The translations under genes and the position numbers were made by a program. The notes beneath the pieces are model-generated. The model did not search any database and was not told the origin of the DNA. It saw only the letters and a program-made list of their open reading frames with translations. DNA of 64,000 nucleotides. It comes from Flammeovirga sp. EKP202 (GTDB lineage: Bacteria > Bacteroidota > Bacteroidia > Cytophagales > Flammeovirgaceae). The stretch is taken from assembly GCF_014534745.1 (NCBI RefSeq), contig NZ_JACVVP010000011.1, forward strand, positions 62,001 through 126,000. Direction: 5' to 3'. This document shows, piece by piece, positions 28,304 to 36,945 of this stretch. Position 1 is the first letter of the stretch. The number at the start of each line of letters is the position of its first letter.

Positions 28304-29854
28304 CTACATCAATTCTAATTTCTTTGTTTTGCCAAAACCTTCACCTCTAAGCTTTGTGAATTCCTCTAAAAGTTGTTTTGTCAACTCAGGGTTTTCTTTT
28401 GCTAGGTTATGTGTTTGAGCACGATCTTTTTTCAAGTTGTACAATTGGATTTCATTATCGTTACCCAATTCGATGTTCACTTGCTTGTTTAATTTCTTTC
28501 CTTTGTAAGGAGGGATTAAAACGTAATCTCCTTTTCTGTAAGAAGTTCTCGTTGTCGCTTCTAAGATTAATGAAGTTCTACCTTCTTCTTTAGCATCAAG
28601 GAATGCTCCTAATACATCTTTAGAGTCATCACTTCTAACATCACTACCAACTAATGCCGCTAATGAGTTTAACATATCCATTTGGCAAACTAAAGCAGTA
28701 GATTTACCTGGCTTGATTTTACCTTTCCAGTAAGTGATGAATGGAACGTGTGCACCCGCATCAAATAAAGAGTATTTACCACCTCTTAAACCACCTTTAG
28801 GGTCGTGATTTCCGATTAATTCCACAGCATCATCATAGTAACCGTCATTCAATACAGGACCGTTGTCTGAAGAGAAGATAATCATTGTGTTTTCTTCAAT
28901 ACCCGCTTCCTTGATCGTTTTCATCAATTCACCAATACACCAATCTGCTTCCATAATTACGTCACCTCTTGGACCCATTCCAGACTTACCTTCAAAACGT
29001 GGGTGTGGAGTTCTTGGTACGTGAGGTTGTTGCATTGTATACGCTAAGAAGAAAGGCTTCTCTGTTTTTGCTTGAGTAGTGATGTAGTTTTTCACTTTGT
29101 CAAGGAAATGATCCGCCATATCAACATCGCTCCATAAAGCAGATTTACCACCTTTCATGTAACCGATTCTTGGAATACCATTTACGATCGTATTATTATG
29201 ACCGTGGTGCCATTTCATTGTGATTAACTCAGGATTATCCTTACCTGTTGGTTGTCCTTCGAAGTTCTTTTTGTAATCAATTTGAATAGGGTCGTTTTTA
29301 TCCAAACCTACTACATCACCATCTTCAATATACACGGTAGGAACACGGTCTTGAGTGGCAGCCATAATGTAAGAGTGACCAAAACCAACCTCGTTTGGAC
29401 CTGGAGAAATATGAACGTTCCAATCTTTGTCATGTGTACCTAAACCAAGGTGCCACTTACCAATAATTGCTGTTTCATATCCTGCCCCTTGAAGCATTTT
29501 TGGTACTGTCATTTGTTCAGTACTGATCAACATTGGAGCTGAACCGGGTAAGATTTGAGCATTTTTTCTCCAAGGATATTCCCCCGTAAATGCTGCATAT
29601 CTTGAAGGAGTACAAGTCGCCGATGAAGCATAACCATTGCTGAAGTTAATACCACCGTTGGCCAACGCGTCCATGTTTGGAGTATTGATGGTTGTCGATC
29701 CATTTGCACTGATATCTCCATAACCCAAATCATCCATATATACGAAGATGATATTAGGTTTGGTCGTTTCTACTTCTTCTGAAGTAGTAGCATTTTTTTG
29801 GCATCCCAACGCCAACATAGCGAGAGGTAGGAGCCATAATTTGTTAATTTTCAT
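28304..29854 (-). CDS. S1-family formylglycine sulfatase, lipoprotein
   Basis: 516 residues. The N-terminus ends in a lipobox (LPLAMLALGC), so it is probably lipid-anchored. The metal-binding opening is NIIFVYMDDLGYGD; Cys81 in CTPSR is the formylglycine precursor; IGKWHLG and FSSDNGP complete the usual sulfatase core. RTPHPRFEGKSGMG and GLRGGKYSLFDAGAHVPF are typical of arylsulfatase A-like polysaccharide sulfatases. It is the last gene of the five-gene minus-strand operon, 10 bp after the GH2 gene, and is followed by a terminator. The position of the sulfate it removes cannot be told from the sequence. Confidence 0.9.
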   Translation of the reverse strand: MKINKLWLLPLAMLALGCQKNATTSEEVETTKPNIIFVYMDDLGYGDISANGSTTINTPNMDALANGGINFSNGYASSATCTPSRYAAFTGEYPWRKNAQILPGSAPMLISTEQMTVPKMLQGAGYETAIIGKWHLGLGTHDKDWNVHISPGPNEVGFGHSYIMAATQDRVPTVYIEDGDVVGLDKNDPIQIDYKKNFEGQPTGKDNPELITMKWHHGHNNTIVNGIPRIGYMKGGKSALWSDVDMADHFLDKVKNYITTQAKTEKPFFLAYTMQQPHVPRTPHPRFEGKSGMGPRGDVIMEADWCIGELMKTIKEAGIEENTMIIFSSDNGPVLNDGYYDDAVELIGNHDPKGGLRGGKYSLFDAGAHVPFITYWKGKIKPGKSTALVCQMDMLNSLAALVGSDVRSDDSKDVLGAFLDAKEEGRTSLILEATTRTSYRKGDYVLIPPYKGKKLNKQVNIELGNDNEIQLYNLKKDRAQTHNLAKENPELTKQLLEEFTKLRGEGFGKTKKLELM

Positions 29855-29864
29855 TTGTTAATTA

Positions 29865-32360
29865 TTATAATGATGGTTGAAAAGATATTTTAATTTCTGC
29901 GTCCTGAAGTCCTTCTGCTTTTGCTGTTAAAGTAATCGGTTTTTCAGGATTTTTTGCCCCTTGAACAATGGCTAGGGCTAGACCATTAAATACTTCCATT
30001 TTGCGGCCTTGTAATGAAGTCAATGATGCAGCATCACCATTTCCTACACCTGCCAGTTTACCGTCTCCGCTGACTTCAAAATGAATCATATTGGAAGCAG
30101 TAGCACAGAAGTTGCCTTTCTCATCCACTACTTTTACCGTAATGTATGAAAGGTCTTTTCCATCAGAAGCAATCAAACTACGATCGGCTTCTAATTCAAT
30201 ATGATGAGGTTTTCCTGCAGTTTTAATGGCTTTTCTAGCAACTTCTTTACCTTTAGTGTACGCCACCACTTCAATGCTTCCAGGAGTGTAAGGAACTTCC
30301 CAACTTAATCTATATTTCGACATCAATGGTCCTTCCTGTTTCCAATCACGGTGGGTCATTTTGATAGGGGTTAAGTCTACGCCTTTCACTTTTTTACCCA
30401 TTGATTTACCGTTGACAAAAAGCTCTACTTCTTCTGCATTTGTAAAAGCATGAACAGGAATGATTTCCCCTTCATGACCTTCCCAATTCCAGTGAGGAAG
30501 TACATGTACCATTGGTTCGCTTGTCCATTGACTTTGATATAAATAATAGCGGTCTTTTGGGAAACCACATAAATCTGCCGCTCCAAAGTATGAAGAGTGA
30601 CTTGGCCAATCACCGTTCCAATAACCATTGGTAGAGTTGTCTTTTCCGCCATATGGAGTTGGTTCACCTAAGTAATCAAAACCTGTCCACATAAATTCAC
30701 CTAGAATCCTAGGACTCTTTGCTAACATGTCAAATTCCAAGTCAGGAGGGTACGCCCAAGGTGGGCCTACTAAATCATAACTTGTCACTTGGTTTACCCC
30801 TTTTTTAAAAGTAGGAGCAACCGGTCTTTCATAATAACCTCTTGAACTCGTACACGATGATGTTTCAGATCCATAGACCACCCATTCAGGATATTCTTCT
30901 AGGATTTTTTCATAACGCATCGGGAAGTAGTTAAAACCTACGACATCAATCTCGTGTGCCAATTTGTTGACGATAGAGGCAGGGTGGTAGTTGAAACCCG
31001 CAGTAACAGGGCGAGAAGTATCTTCAGATTTTGTAATCTTAGCCAATCTTCTAGTCTCTTTCCATCCGTCCTTTCTTCCTTGTTCTAAGATTTCATTACC
31101 GATACTCCACATAATGATGGAAGGGTGGTTTCGGTCTCTGCGAATCAAGGCACGTAAATCTTCTTCACTCCATTCCTCCCATACCTTGTTGTATCCGTTT
31201 TCTACTTTACCGATTTTCCAGTTGTCAAATGCCTCATCAATCACTACCAATCCCATTTCGTCGCAAAGCTCTAAAAGCACTTTAGCAGGAGGGTTGTGGC
31301 TTGTACGGATGGCATTTACACCCATATCTTTCATGATTTGCAACTGTCGTTCCTTTGCCCTTCTATTGACCGCAGTACCCAATGGGCCTTGGTCATGGTG
31401 CAGACAGACTCCTTGCAATTGTATTCTTTCACCATTTAAAAGAAAACCTTCTTTTGCTGAGAATTTAATAGTTCTTACACCAAAAGTTGACTCATACTTG
31501 TCTAACAATTCCTCACCCTTTTTGATTTGAGTGATCGCTTTGTACAAGTGAGGGTTCTCCATAGACCATAATACAGGTTTTAAAAGCGTAGCTTTTTGAC
31601 TGATGGTCTTTGAGGAAGAAGCATCAATTTTTGCACTGGAAACTACATCACCTACCTTTTCCCCTTTATTATTATAGATCACAGTTTCAACACTGATCTC
31701 ACTATTATTATCAGACGCATTTACTAAGTCGATATCAATCTCAATTCCTGCATTTCTTTCAGATACAATTGGTGTTTTGATAAACGTACCATCAAAAGCA
31801 ATGTGAACTGGATTTTTGTATTCAATCCAAACATCACGATAAATACCAGCACCAGGGTACCATCTTGAGCTTAAATCTTCTGGAGCACATTTTACGGCTA
31901 TTGTATTTTCTTCACCAAACTTTAAGTAAGGTGTCATATCCATTTCAAAACCAATATAACCGTATGGCCTTTCGCCAATTTTTTGACCATTGACAAACAC
32001 TTCGGCATTATTCATTACCCCTTCAAAATGAACAAATACTTTTTGCCCTTCCATTTGAGAAGGGACATTAAAATCCTTTCTATACCATGCTTCACCATGG
32101 AAAGGGAGTCCACCACAACGAGCATTGTAAGCCTTATCAATAGGTCCTTCAATAGCCCAGTCATGAGGAAGGTCTAACGTTTTCCAACCTTCATCATTTA
32201 GGTCCAATGCCATTCCGTTTTTAAGTTCTCCTTTCGAAAACTTCCAATTGTCATTAAAACTGATTTCTTCAAGACTTTCAAAATCTTGCTGAGGGAGCTG
32301 TTGCGAACAGGCCATAAGCCCACACAAGACGCCAACACCTAATTTCTTTAAACTATTCAT
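29865..32360 (-). CDS. GH2 family glycoside hydrolase (beta-galactosidase-like), lipoprotein
   Basis: 831 residues with a lipobox (VLCGLMAC). All GH2 parts are present: a jelly-roll sugar-binding domain (WKTLDLPHDWAIEGP…GEAWYRKDF), an Ig-like domain, a TIM barrel with GVCLHHDQG and AIRTSHNPP, acid/base E423 in WSIGNEILEQ, nucleophile E499 in VYGSETSS, and DUF4982 plus Ig-like C-terminal domains. Length is normal. It is distantly related to the GH2 at 10524 but clearly a different subgroup around the nucleophile. It lies 11 bp after the small secreted protein and 10 bp before the sulfatase, so it is co-transcribed with both. Likely a beta-galactosidase acting on desulfated oligosaccharide; substrate is inferred from context. 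Confidence 0.9.
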   Translation of the reverse strand: MNSLKKLGVGVLCGLMACSQQLPQQDFESLEEISFNDNWKFSKGELKNGMALDLNDEGWKTLDLPHDWAIEGPIDKAYNARCGGLPFHGEAWYRKDFNVPSQMEGQKVFVHFEGVMNNAEVFVNGQKIGERPYGYIGFEMDMTPYLKFGEENTIAVKCAPEDLSSRWYPGAGIYRDVWIEYKNPVHIAFDGTFIKTPIVSERNAGIEIDIDLVNASDNNSEISVETVIYNNKGEKVGDVVSSAKIDASSSKTISQKATLLKPVLWSMENPHLYKAITQIKKGEELLDKYESTFGVRTIKFSAKEGFLLNGERIQLQGVCLHHDQGPLGTAVNRRAKERQLQIMKDMGVNAIRTSHNPPAKVLLELCDEMGLVVIDEAFDNWKIGKVENGYNKVWEEWSEEDLRALIRRDRNHPSIIMWSIGNEILEQGRKDGWKETRRLAKITKSEDTSRPVTAGFNYHPASIVNKLAHEIDVVGFNYFPMRYEKILEEYPEWVVYGSETSSCTSSRGYYERPVAPTFKKGVNQVTSYDLVGPPWAYPPDLEFDMLAKSPRILGEFMWTGFDYLGEPTPYGGKDNSTNGYWNGDWPSHSSYFGAADLCGFPKDRYYLYQSQWTSEPMVHVLPHWNWEGHEGEIIPVHAFTNAEEVELFVNGKSMGKKVKGVDLTPIKMTHRDWKQEGPLMSKYRLSWEVPYTPGSIEVVAYTKGKEVARKAIKTAGKPHHIELEADRSLIASDGKDLSYITVKVVDEKGNFCATASNMIHFEVSGDGKLAGVGNGDAASLTSLQGRKMEVFNGLALAIVQGAKNPEKPITLTAKAEGLQDAEIKISFQPSL

Positions 32361-32371
32361 TATTCATTCCT

Positions 32372-32605
32372 TTAGTTCAATTCACTTGATTTAGTAAGTT
32401 TATAGAGATGTTTCTTGGGTAAATTTTCTTTATAAATGTTCGATCTCTTTTTATTTATTTCTTCCTCAATTTGATCTACCTTGGAAGCATATTTTTCGTA
32501 TAAATCACAGGTCTTTTTTTCGAAAGACATACCTCTTTTACCTTTTTGTTGTCCAAAAACAGTACAGCTAAGAAGTAATAAAATAGAAGTGATTGATTTA
32601 TACAT
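32372..32605 (-). CDS. small secreted protein of unknown function
   Basis: 77 residues with a signal peptide (MYKSITSILLLLSCTVFGQ). The mature part is short, lysine-rich and helical (KKTCDLYEKYASKVDQIEEE…). It lies between the sulfatase and GH2 genes with gaps of 9 and 11 bp, so it belongs to their operon. Its size, export signal and location resemble the small secreted proteins of the first block (9064, 9990), but I see no reliable residue match. It may be a truncated relative. No family recognised. Confidence 0.55.
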   Translation of the reverse strand: MYKSITSILLLLSCTVFGQQKGKRGMSFEKKTCDLYEKYASKVDQIEEEINKKRSNIYKENLPKKHLYKLTKSSELN

Positions 32606-32614
32606 CTTTTTATT

Positions 32615-34300
32615 TTAGTCGTGAACTATAGGCTTGTGCTTTTGCTTAAACTCGAAAGCAGATTCTTTTGTGAAACGCTCCACTAAAGGTTGACCTTCAC
32701 CTCTAGCCACTTTGATTTCTTTGGCCCACACTTTTCTCAGTTCTTCTAGTTTCTCTTTGTATTGAGCATCAGTAGCGAGGTTTTTTAGTTCGTTTGGATC
32801 TTCTCCCAAGTGATATAACTCCTCATAAACAGGTAGCTCACCATTTAAAGAACTTTCAGCGTAACTTCTATAAACAGGGATTTCTTTATCATTCATACCA
32901 TAAAGCACACTGTTGACATTCAATCCCAATGCTTTTGCATATTCTACTCTTTTGCTCGCTGAGAAATTATCGTTTTTATAATATCTGATGTATTTCCACT
33001 CTTGGTTTTGTACCGCTTCACATCTTGGGTTTCCAAAATGTGTTGACCATAGGTTTTCTGTGTACACATAAGGTCTAACAGAAGCATTTTCATCTGTCAA
33101 TAAAGCTGAAACATCTTTTCCTTGGTATTCTGATGGAATTGCAATACCTGCTTTCGCTAACATTGTAGGTGCGATATCAATACTTTGTACCAAGTTATCA
33201 TTTCTATGTACTCTTTTCTTCTTTGGAAGGCGAGGGTCATAAATAATTGTAGAAACTTTAGTACAGTATTCATACAATAGTGCTTTTCCTCCTAAACCAT
33301 ATTGTCCCATTAATAATCCATGGTCTGAAGAGAAAACGATGATGGTATTCTTATCTAATTTTAATTCTTTCAACTTGTCTGTTAAGTTCCCCACCAAACG
33401 GTCAATTCCTACCATGGCTTGATACTGACGTGTTAATCTTTCTCTTGCTCCTTCTGGCGTATCGACATGATTATAAATTACCTGACGGTCTTCCACGTGT
33501 AATAAATCGGCTGGAAGCTTAGGGTTTTTGATGTCTTTTTTTGCTACATAATGCTCTGGTAAAGGGAGAGTTTGATCTCTGAACAAAGACTTGTAAATAT
33601 CATCATCACTTTCCTTTTGTTTCATGGTAGAAGTACTTGCACCATGCGGTAAGTTGAAGCAGATATTAAGTAGGAAAGGTTGATCTTGAGGTCTTCCTTC
33701 CATAACCTTAATGGCTTCTTTAATTCTAAAGTCATTATTGTCTAATACATCAAATGAAGCTTCTTGTAAAATTTCAATTTGCGTATCATTTTTTGCTCCT
33801 CTGAATATCTTATGACGATCTTTTGGATAGAAACCTAAGTGTCTGTGTCCACCATAGAAATAATCAAAGGCGTGTTCCATTACTTTTGAATCATAACCGT
33901 TTTTCCCTAGTGGTGTATGGTTTTTACCGACATAAGCTGTAAAATAGCCTGCTTCTTTCATTACAACCGGATAAGCTGTTTTCCAAGCTTCTTCTGATAA
34001 TGCTGTTCCTGAATTAAAATTGACGCCATGTTTTCTCTCGTATTGAGACATGAACATTGAGACCCTACTTGGCATACAAATAGGACTTGTGATATGAGCA
34101 TTTGTAAACAAAGTACCTTGATTAGCCAATTGGTCAATGTTAGGAGTCTTGACCACCTTATTGCCTGTCACACTTAAATAATCATAAGGTTGATCATCCG
34201 TCAGAATAAAAATAATATTAGGACGGTCATCTTTGGCTTTTTTCTGTGCATTCACACTCCAAAATGGGAGCGTAATAAATAATAGTAATAGATATTTCAT
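32615..34300 (-). CDS. S1-family formylglycine sulfatase (choline-sulfatase/heparan-sulfatase-like branch)
   Basis: 561 residues, signal peptide …FWSVNAQ. Opening NIIFILTDDQPYD gives the metal-binding Asp pair; Cys75 in CMPSR is the formylglycine precursor; FSSDHGLLMGQYGLGGK is the second metal-site segment. Where many sulfatases have GKWH it has VGKNHTPLG, which marks a different subfamily from the sulfatases at 14501, 28304 and 51288 and implies a different sulfate position. It lies 82 bp after the GH3 gene and 9 bp before the small secreted protein, in the second operon. Confidence 0.88.
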   Translation of the reverse strand: MKYLLLLFITLPFWSVNAQKKAKDDRPNIIFILTDDQPYDYLSVTGNKVVKTPNIDQLANQGTLFTNAHITSPICMPSRVSMFMSQYERKHGVNFNSGTALSEEAWKTAYPVVMKEAGYFTAYVGKNHTPLGKNGYDSKVMEHAFDYFYGGHRHLGFYPKDRHKIFRGAKNDTQIEILQEASFDVLDNNDFRIKEAIKVMEGRPQDQPFLLNICFNLPHGASTSTMKQKESDDDIYKSLFRDQTLPLPEHYVAKKDIKNPKLPADLLHVEDRQVIYNHVDTPEGARERLTRQYQAMVGIDRLVGNLTDKLKELKLDKNTIIVFSSDHGLLMGQYGLGGKALLYEYCTKVSTIIYDPRLPKKKRVHRNDNLVQSIDIAPTMLAKAGIAIPSEYQGKDVSALLTDENASVRPYVYTENLWSTHFGNPRCEAVQNQEWKYIRYYKNDNFSASKRVEYAKALGLNVNSVLYGMNDKEIPVYRSYAESSLNGELPVYEELYHLGEDPNELKNLATDAQYKEKLEELRKVWAKEIKVARGEGQPLVERFTKESAFEFKQKHKPIVHD

Positions 34301-34382
34301 GTTGTTAAATTTTAAGCTGGACGAAATAATAGGAGGTACATCACACCCCCTATATTTGTTTCTCGTCTTTCTGTGCTTGCAG

Positions 34383-36575
34383 TTACATAATAGTCACACT
34401 TGCTATTTGGAATTTCGCACCTAAGTCTACACTTCTTTTCATAGGTGAGGCATTTCCGATAGTTATTTTTAAAGCCCCTTTAGGGTCAATGGCTTTTCCT
34501 TTATCGTCAAAAATTTGTCTTGCTTCTTGCGTAATTTTAAAAGTGACTTCTTTTGATTCACCTGGCCTCAAACGAACTCTCTCAAACCCTTTCAATGAAG
34601 AGTTGGGAGCATCAAACTTCACTTTATAATCAGATAAGTAAAGCTGAACAACTTCTTCCGCTTCAAAATTGCCTGTATTTGTGATCGTTACTGTTGCTTC
34701 AATCACCTCTTTTGCTTTTAATTTCTCTTTGTTGAAAGAAATAGGGCTGTATTTAAATTCAGAATAAGACAACCCATAACCGAATGGATACATCGGATCT
34801 TTGTCCATGTATCTGTACGTTCTTCCTTCCATAGTATAATCTTCATAGGCAGGAAGTTGGTCTACTGATTTAGGGAATGTAATAGGCAATTTTCCTGAAG
34901 GGGAAGCATTACCAAAAATAATATCTCCGATAGCATCACCACCTTCTTGGCCAGGGTACCATGCAAATAAAATTACATCTGCAATTTCTGCGATCTCAGT
35001 AAGGTTAACAGGGCTTCCTGCTGTCAAAATCACAATCAATGGATTCTTCGATTTTGAACGTATTTTCTTTAAGTAAGCAATTTGATTGGCAGGCAATTTT
35101 AAATCATTCTTGTCACCTTTTGATGAAGACGCAATTGCTTCACCTTCTTCTCCTTCAATCAAACCTGAAATACCCATGACAGCAATACAAGCATCTGCAG
35201 CTGCCGCTTCGCCAGTTGACCAATCTATAGGATTACGATTTTCGCTATCTAGCATAATCCCTTGCTTGTAATTGATACTTGTTCCCAAGCTTACTTTACT
35301 TACAATGCCCTCTAAGATATTTGTCATATGACCACTTACGCCAAAGTAATTCCCTAACAACACTTCACTGTTATTGGCATTAGGTCCCACTACGTAAAGG
35401 GTTCTGATGTCTTTCTTTAATGGAAGTACATTGTTGTCATTTTTGAGTAAGACCACCGATTTTAATGCGGCATCATAGGCAAGTTTTCTGTGGGTAGCAC
35501 ATTCCACCGTATCACCACTTACCTTATTGAAAGGGTTGATTTCGGCAGGGTCTAACAAACCTAATTTAATACGAGTTTCTAAAAGATTTCTTAAACGTTC
35601 GTCTACCTCTTTTTCGGTCACTAAACCCGCGTTGACTGCGGCCACAATACTTCCTTTATACACCTTACCACAGTTCAAATCTGTACCGGCTTTAATTGCA
35701 GCAGCTGTCGCTTCTTCTGGTGTCGGGTAAACTTTGTGATGGGCATAAAAATCCTTGATCGCTCCACAATCCGAAACGACATGTCCATCAAATCCCCATT
35801 CTTTTCTTAGTATTTCTTCTAATAATAAATCACTTCCACAAGCAGGCTCGCCAAATACACGATTGTATGCTCCCATTACCGCTTCTACTTTTCCTTCTTG
35901 TACTAAAGTTTTAAAAGCTGGGAGGTAAGTTTCTCTGAAATCTTTCATACTAGGAACCGCATCAAAAACATGACGGTCTTCTTCAGGACCTGAGTGTACC
36001 GCATAATGCTTGGCACAAGCTGCTGCTTGAATATATTTTTCATGATCCCCTTGTAATCCTTTGACAAAATGTAAACCCATTTGTCCTGATAAGTAAGGGT
36101 CTTCACCATATGTTTCTTGACCACGACCCCAACGAGGATCTCTAAAAATATTAACATTAGGTGACCAGAATGTCAATCCTGCATAACGGGAACTATTATT
36201 CATTTCCTGAGCCACTAAAAACTTTGCTCTAGCTTCTGCTCCAATGGCGGTAGCAATATCTTGAATAAGAGCTTTGTCAAAACTCGCAGCCATACCAATC
36301 GCTTGAGGGAATACAGTGGCTCTACCGTTTCTTGCTACTCCATGGAGAGCCTCATTCCACCAACTATATTTAGGGATTTGAAGTCTTGGAATTCCTGCAC
36401 TGATGTCTATCATCTGTGATGCTTTTTCTTCTAATGTCATCGCATTAAGAAGTGCATCAATTCTTTCGTCAGTATCTCTATATGGATCGAGCCAAATAAA
36501 CTCTTCTTGAGCAATAGTTTCTTGTAAAGGCACTAATAGAAATAAGCACCCCAAAGCATATAAGTATTTAATCAT
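34383..36575 (-). CDS. GH3 family glycoside hydrolase, paralog of the GH3 at 16051
   Basis: 730 residues, signal peptide …QETIAQ. Barrel motifs SWWNEALHG, NIFRDPRWGRGQETYGEDP, CAKHYAVHSGPE and nucleophile D269 in GHVVSDCGAI are aligned without gaps with the GH3 at 16051. The second domain (KSVVLLKND, PSGKLPITFPKS) and a C-terminal fibronectin-III-like domain are complete. It is the first gene of the minus-strand operon (GH3, sulfatase, small protein, GH2, sulfatase). A double G-tract site lies 65-103 bp upstream. The duplication of GH3, GH2 and sulfatase in two blocks suggests two related branches of one substrate, or two substrates sharing linkages. Confidence 0.9.
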   Translation of the reverse strand: MIKYLYALGCLFLLVPLQETIAQEEFIWLDPYRDTDERIDALLNAMTLEEKASQMIDISAGIPRLQIPKYSWWNEALHGVARNGRATVFPQAIGMAASFDKALIQDIATAIGAEARAKFLVAQEMNNSSRYAGLTFWSPNVNIFRDPRWGRGQETYGEDPYLSGQMGLHFVKGLQGDHEKYIQAAACAKHYAVHSGPEEDRHVFDAVPSMKDFRETYLPAFKTLVQEGKVEAVMGAYNRVFGEPACGSDLLLEEILRKEWGFDGHVVSDCGAIKDFYAHHKVYPTPEEATAAAIKAGTDLNCGKVYKGSIVAAVNAGLVTEKEVDERLRNLLETRIKLGLLDPAEINPFNKVSGDTVECATHRKLAYDAALKSVVLLKNDNNVLPLKKDIRTLYVVGPNANNSEVLLGNYFGVSGHMTNILEGIVSKVSLGTSINYKQGIMLDSENRNPIDWSTGEAAAADACIAVMGISGLIEGEEGEAIASSSKGDKNDLKLPANQIAYLKKIRSKSKNPLIVILTAGSPVNLTEIAEIADVILFAWYPGQEGGDAIGDIIFGNASPSGKLPITFPKSVDQLPAYEDYTMEGRTYRYMDKDPMYPFGYGLSYSEFKYSPISFNKEKLKAKEVIEATVTITNTGNFEAEEVVQLYLSDYKVKFDAPNSSLKGFERVRLRPGESKEVTFKITQEARQIFDDKGKAIDPKGALKITIGNASPMKRSVDLGAKFQIASVTIM

Positions 36576-36612
36576 TTCACTACCATTTTAAAAAGTTTTG
36601 CCGTTGTGTTTT

Positions 36613-36620
36613 CAAAAATA
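36613..36620 (-). promoter_or_regulatory. possible -7 box of the GH3 operon
   Basis: On the minus strand TATTTTTG fits TAnnTTTG, about 38 bp before the GH3 start. No convincing -33 TTG is seen. Confidence 0.3.
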
Positions 36621-36639
36621 CTAGATTGATGGTGTCCAC

Positions 36640-36678
36640 GGGGTGTATATTTTACGCAAATAGAGGGGGGAGATTTGT
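36640..36678. promoter_or_regulatory. double G-tract control site upstream of the GH3 operon
   Basis: GGGGTGTATATTTTACGC then AAATAGAGGGGGGAGATTTG. G-tracts lie 25 bp apart. It matches 43851-43886 (GGGTG-A-ATTTTA-G-AAATA-GGGGG) at most positions, and 27640-27677. It lies just upstream of the possible -7 box. Confidence 0.45.
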
Positions 36679-36857
36679 TGTACAGTAAATGTCCATTGAT
36701 AAGAGTTGAAAAAGATGCAAGTAGAAGTGGGGGATTTATCCTGTTTTTGGAGGTATAAGCCCTAAAATCTCATTTTTTTATTACTGAATCTTTACAATGT
36801 ATTTTAGTCGATTCTGTGTATATGTTCAATTAATATCCATTTTTTACTTCTGATAAA

Positions 36858-36886
36858 GAAAAAGGACGTCGCAAAGCAACGCCCTT
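36858..36886 (-). terminator. terminator after the GH43 gene
   Basis: On the minus strand GGGCGTTGC pairs with GCGACGTCC (two G-T pairs) over a 3-base loop, then TTTTTC. It lies 60 bp after the GH43 stop and isolates it from the GH3 operon. Confidence 0.75.
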
Positions 36887-36945
36887 AAAACAGCGAACTG
36901 TTGTAGGTTAATTACACGAAACCATTGCCGGTCAACCGACCATTT

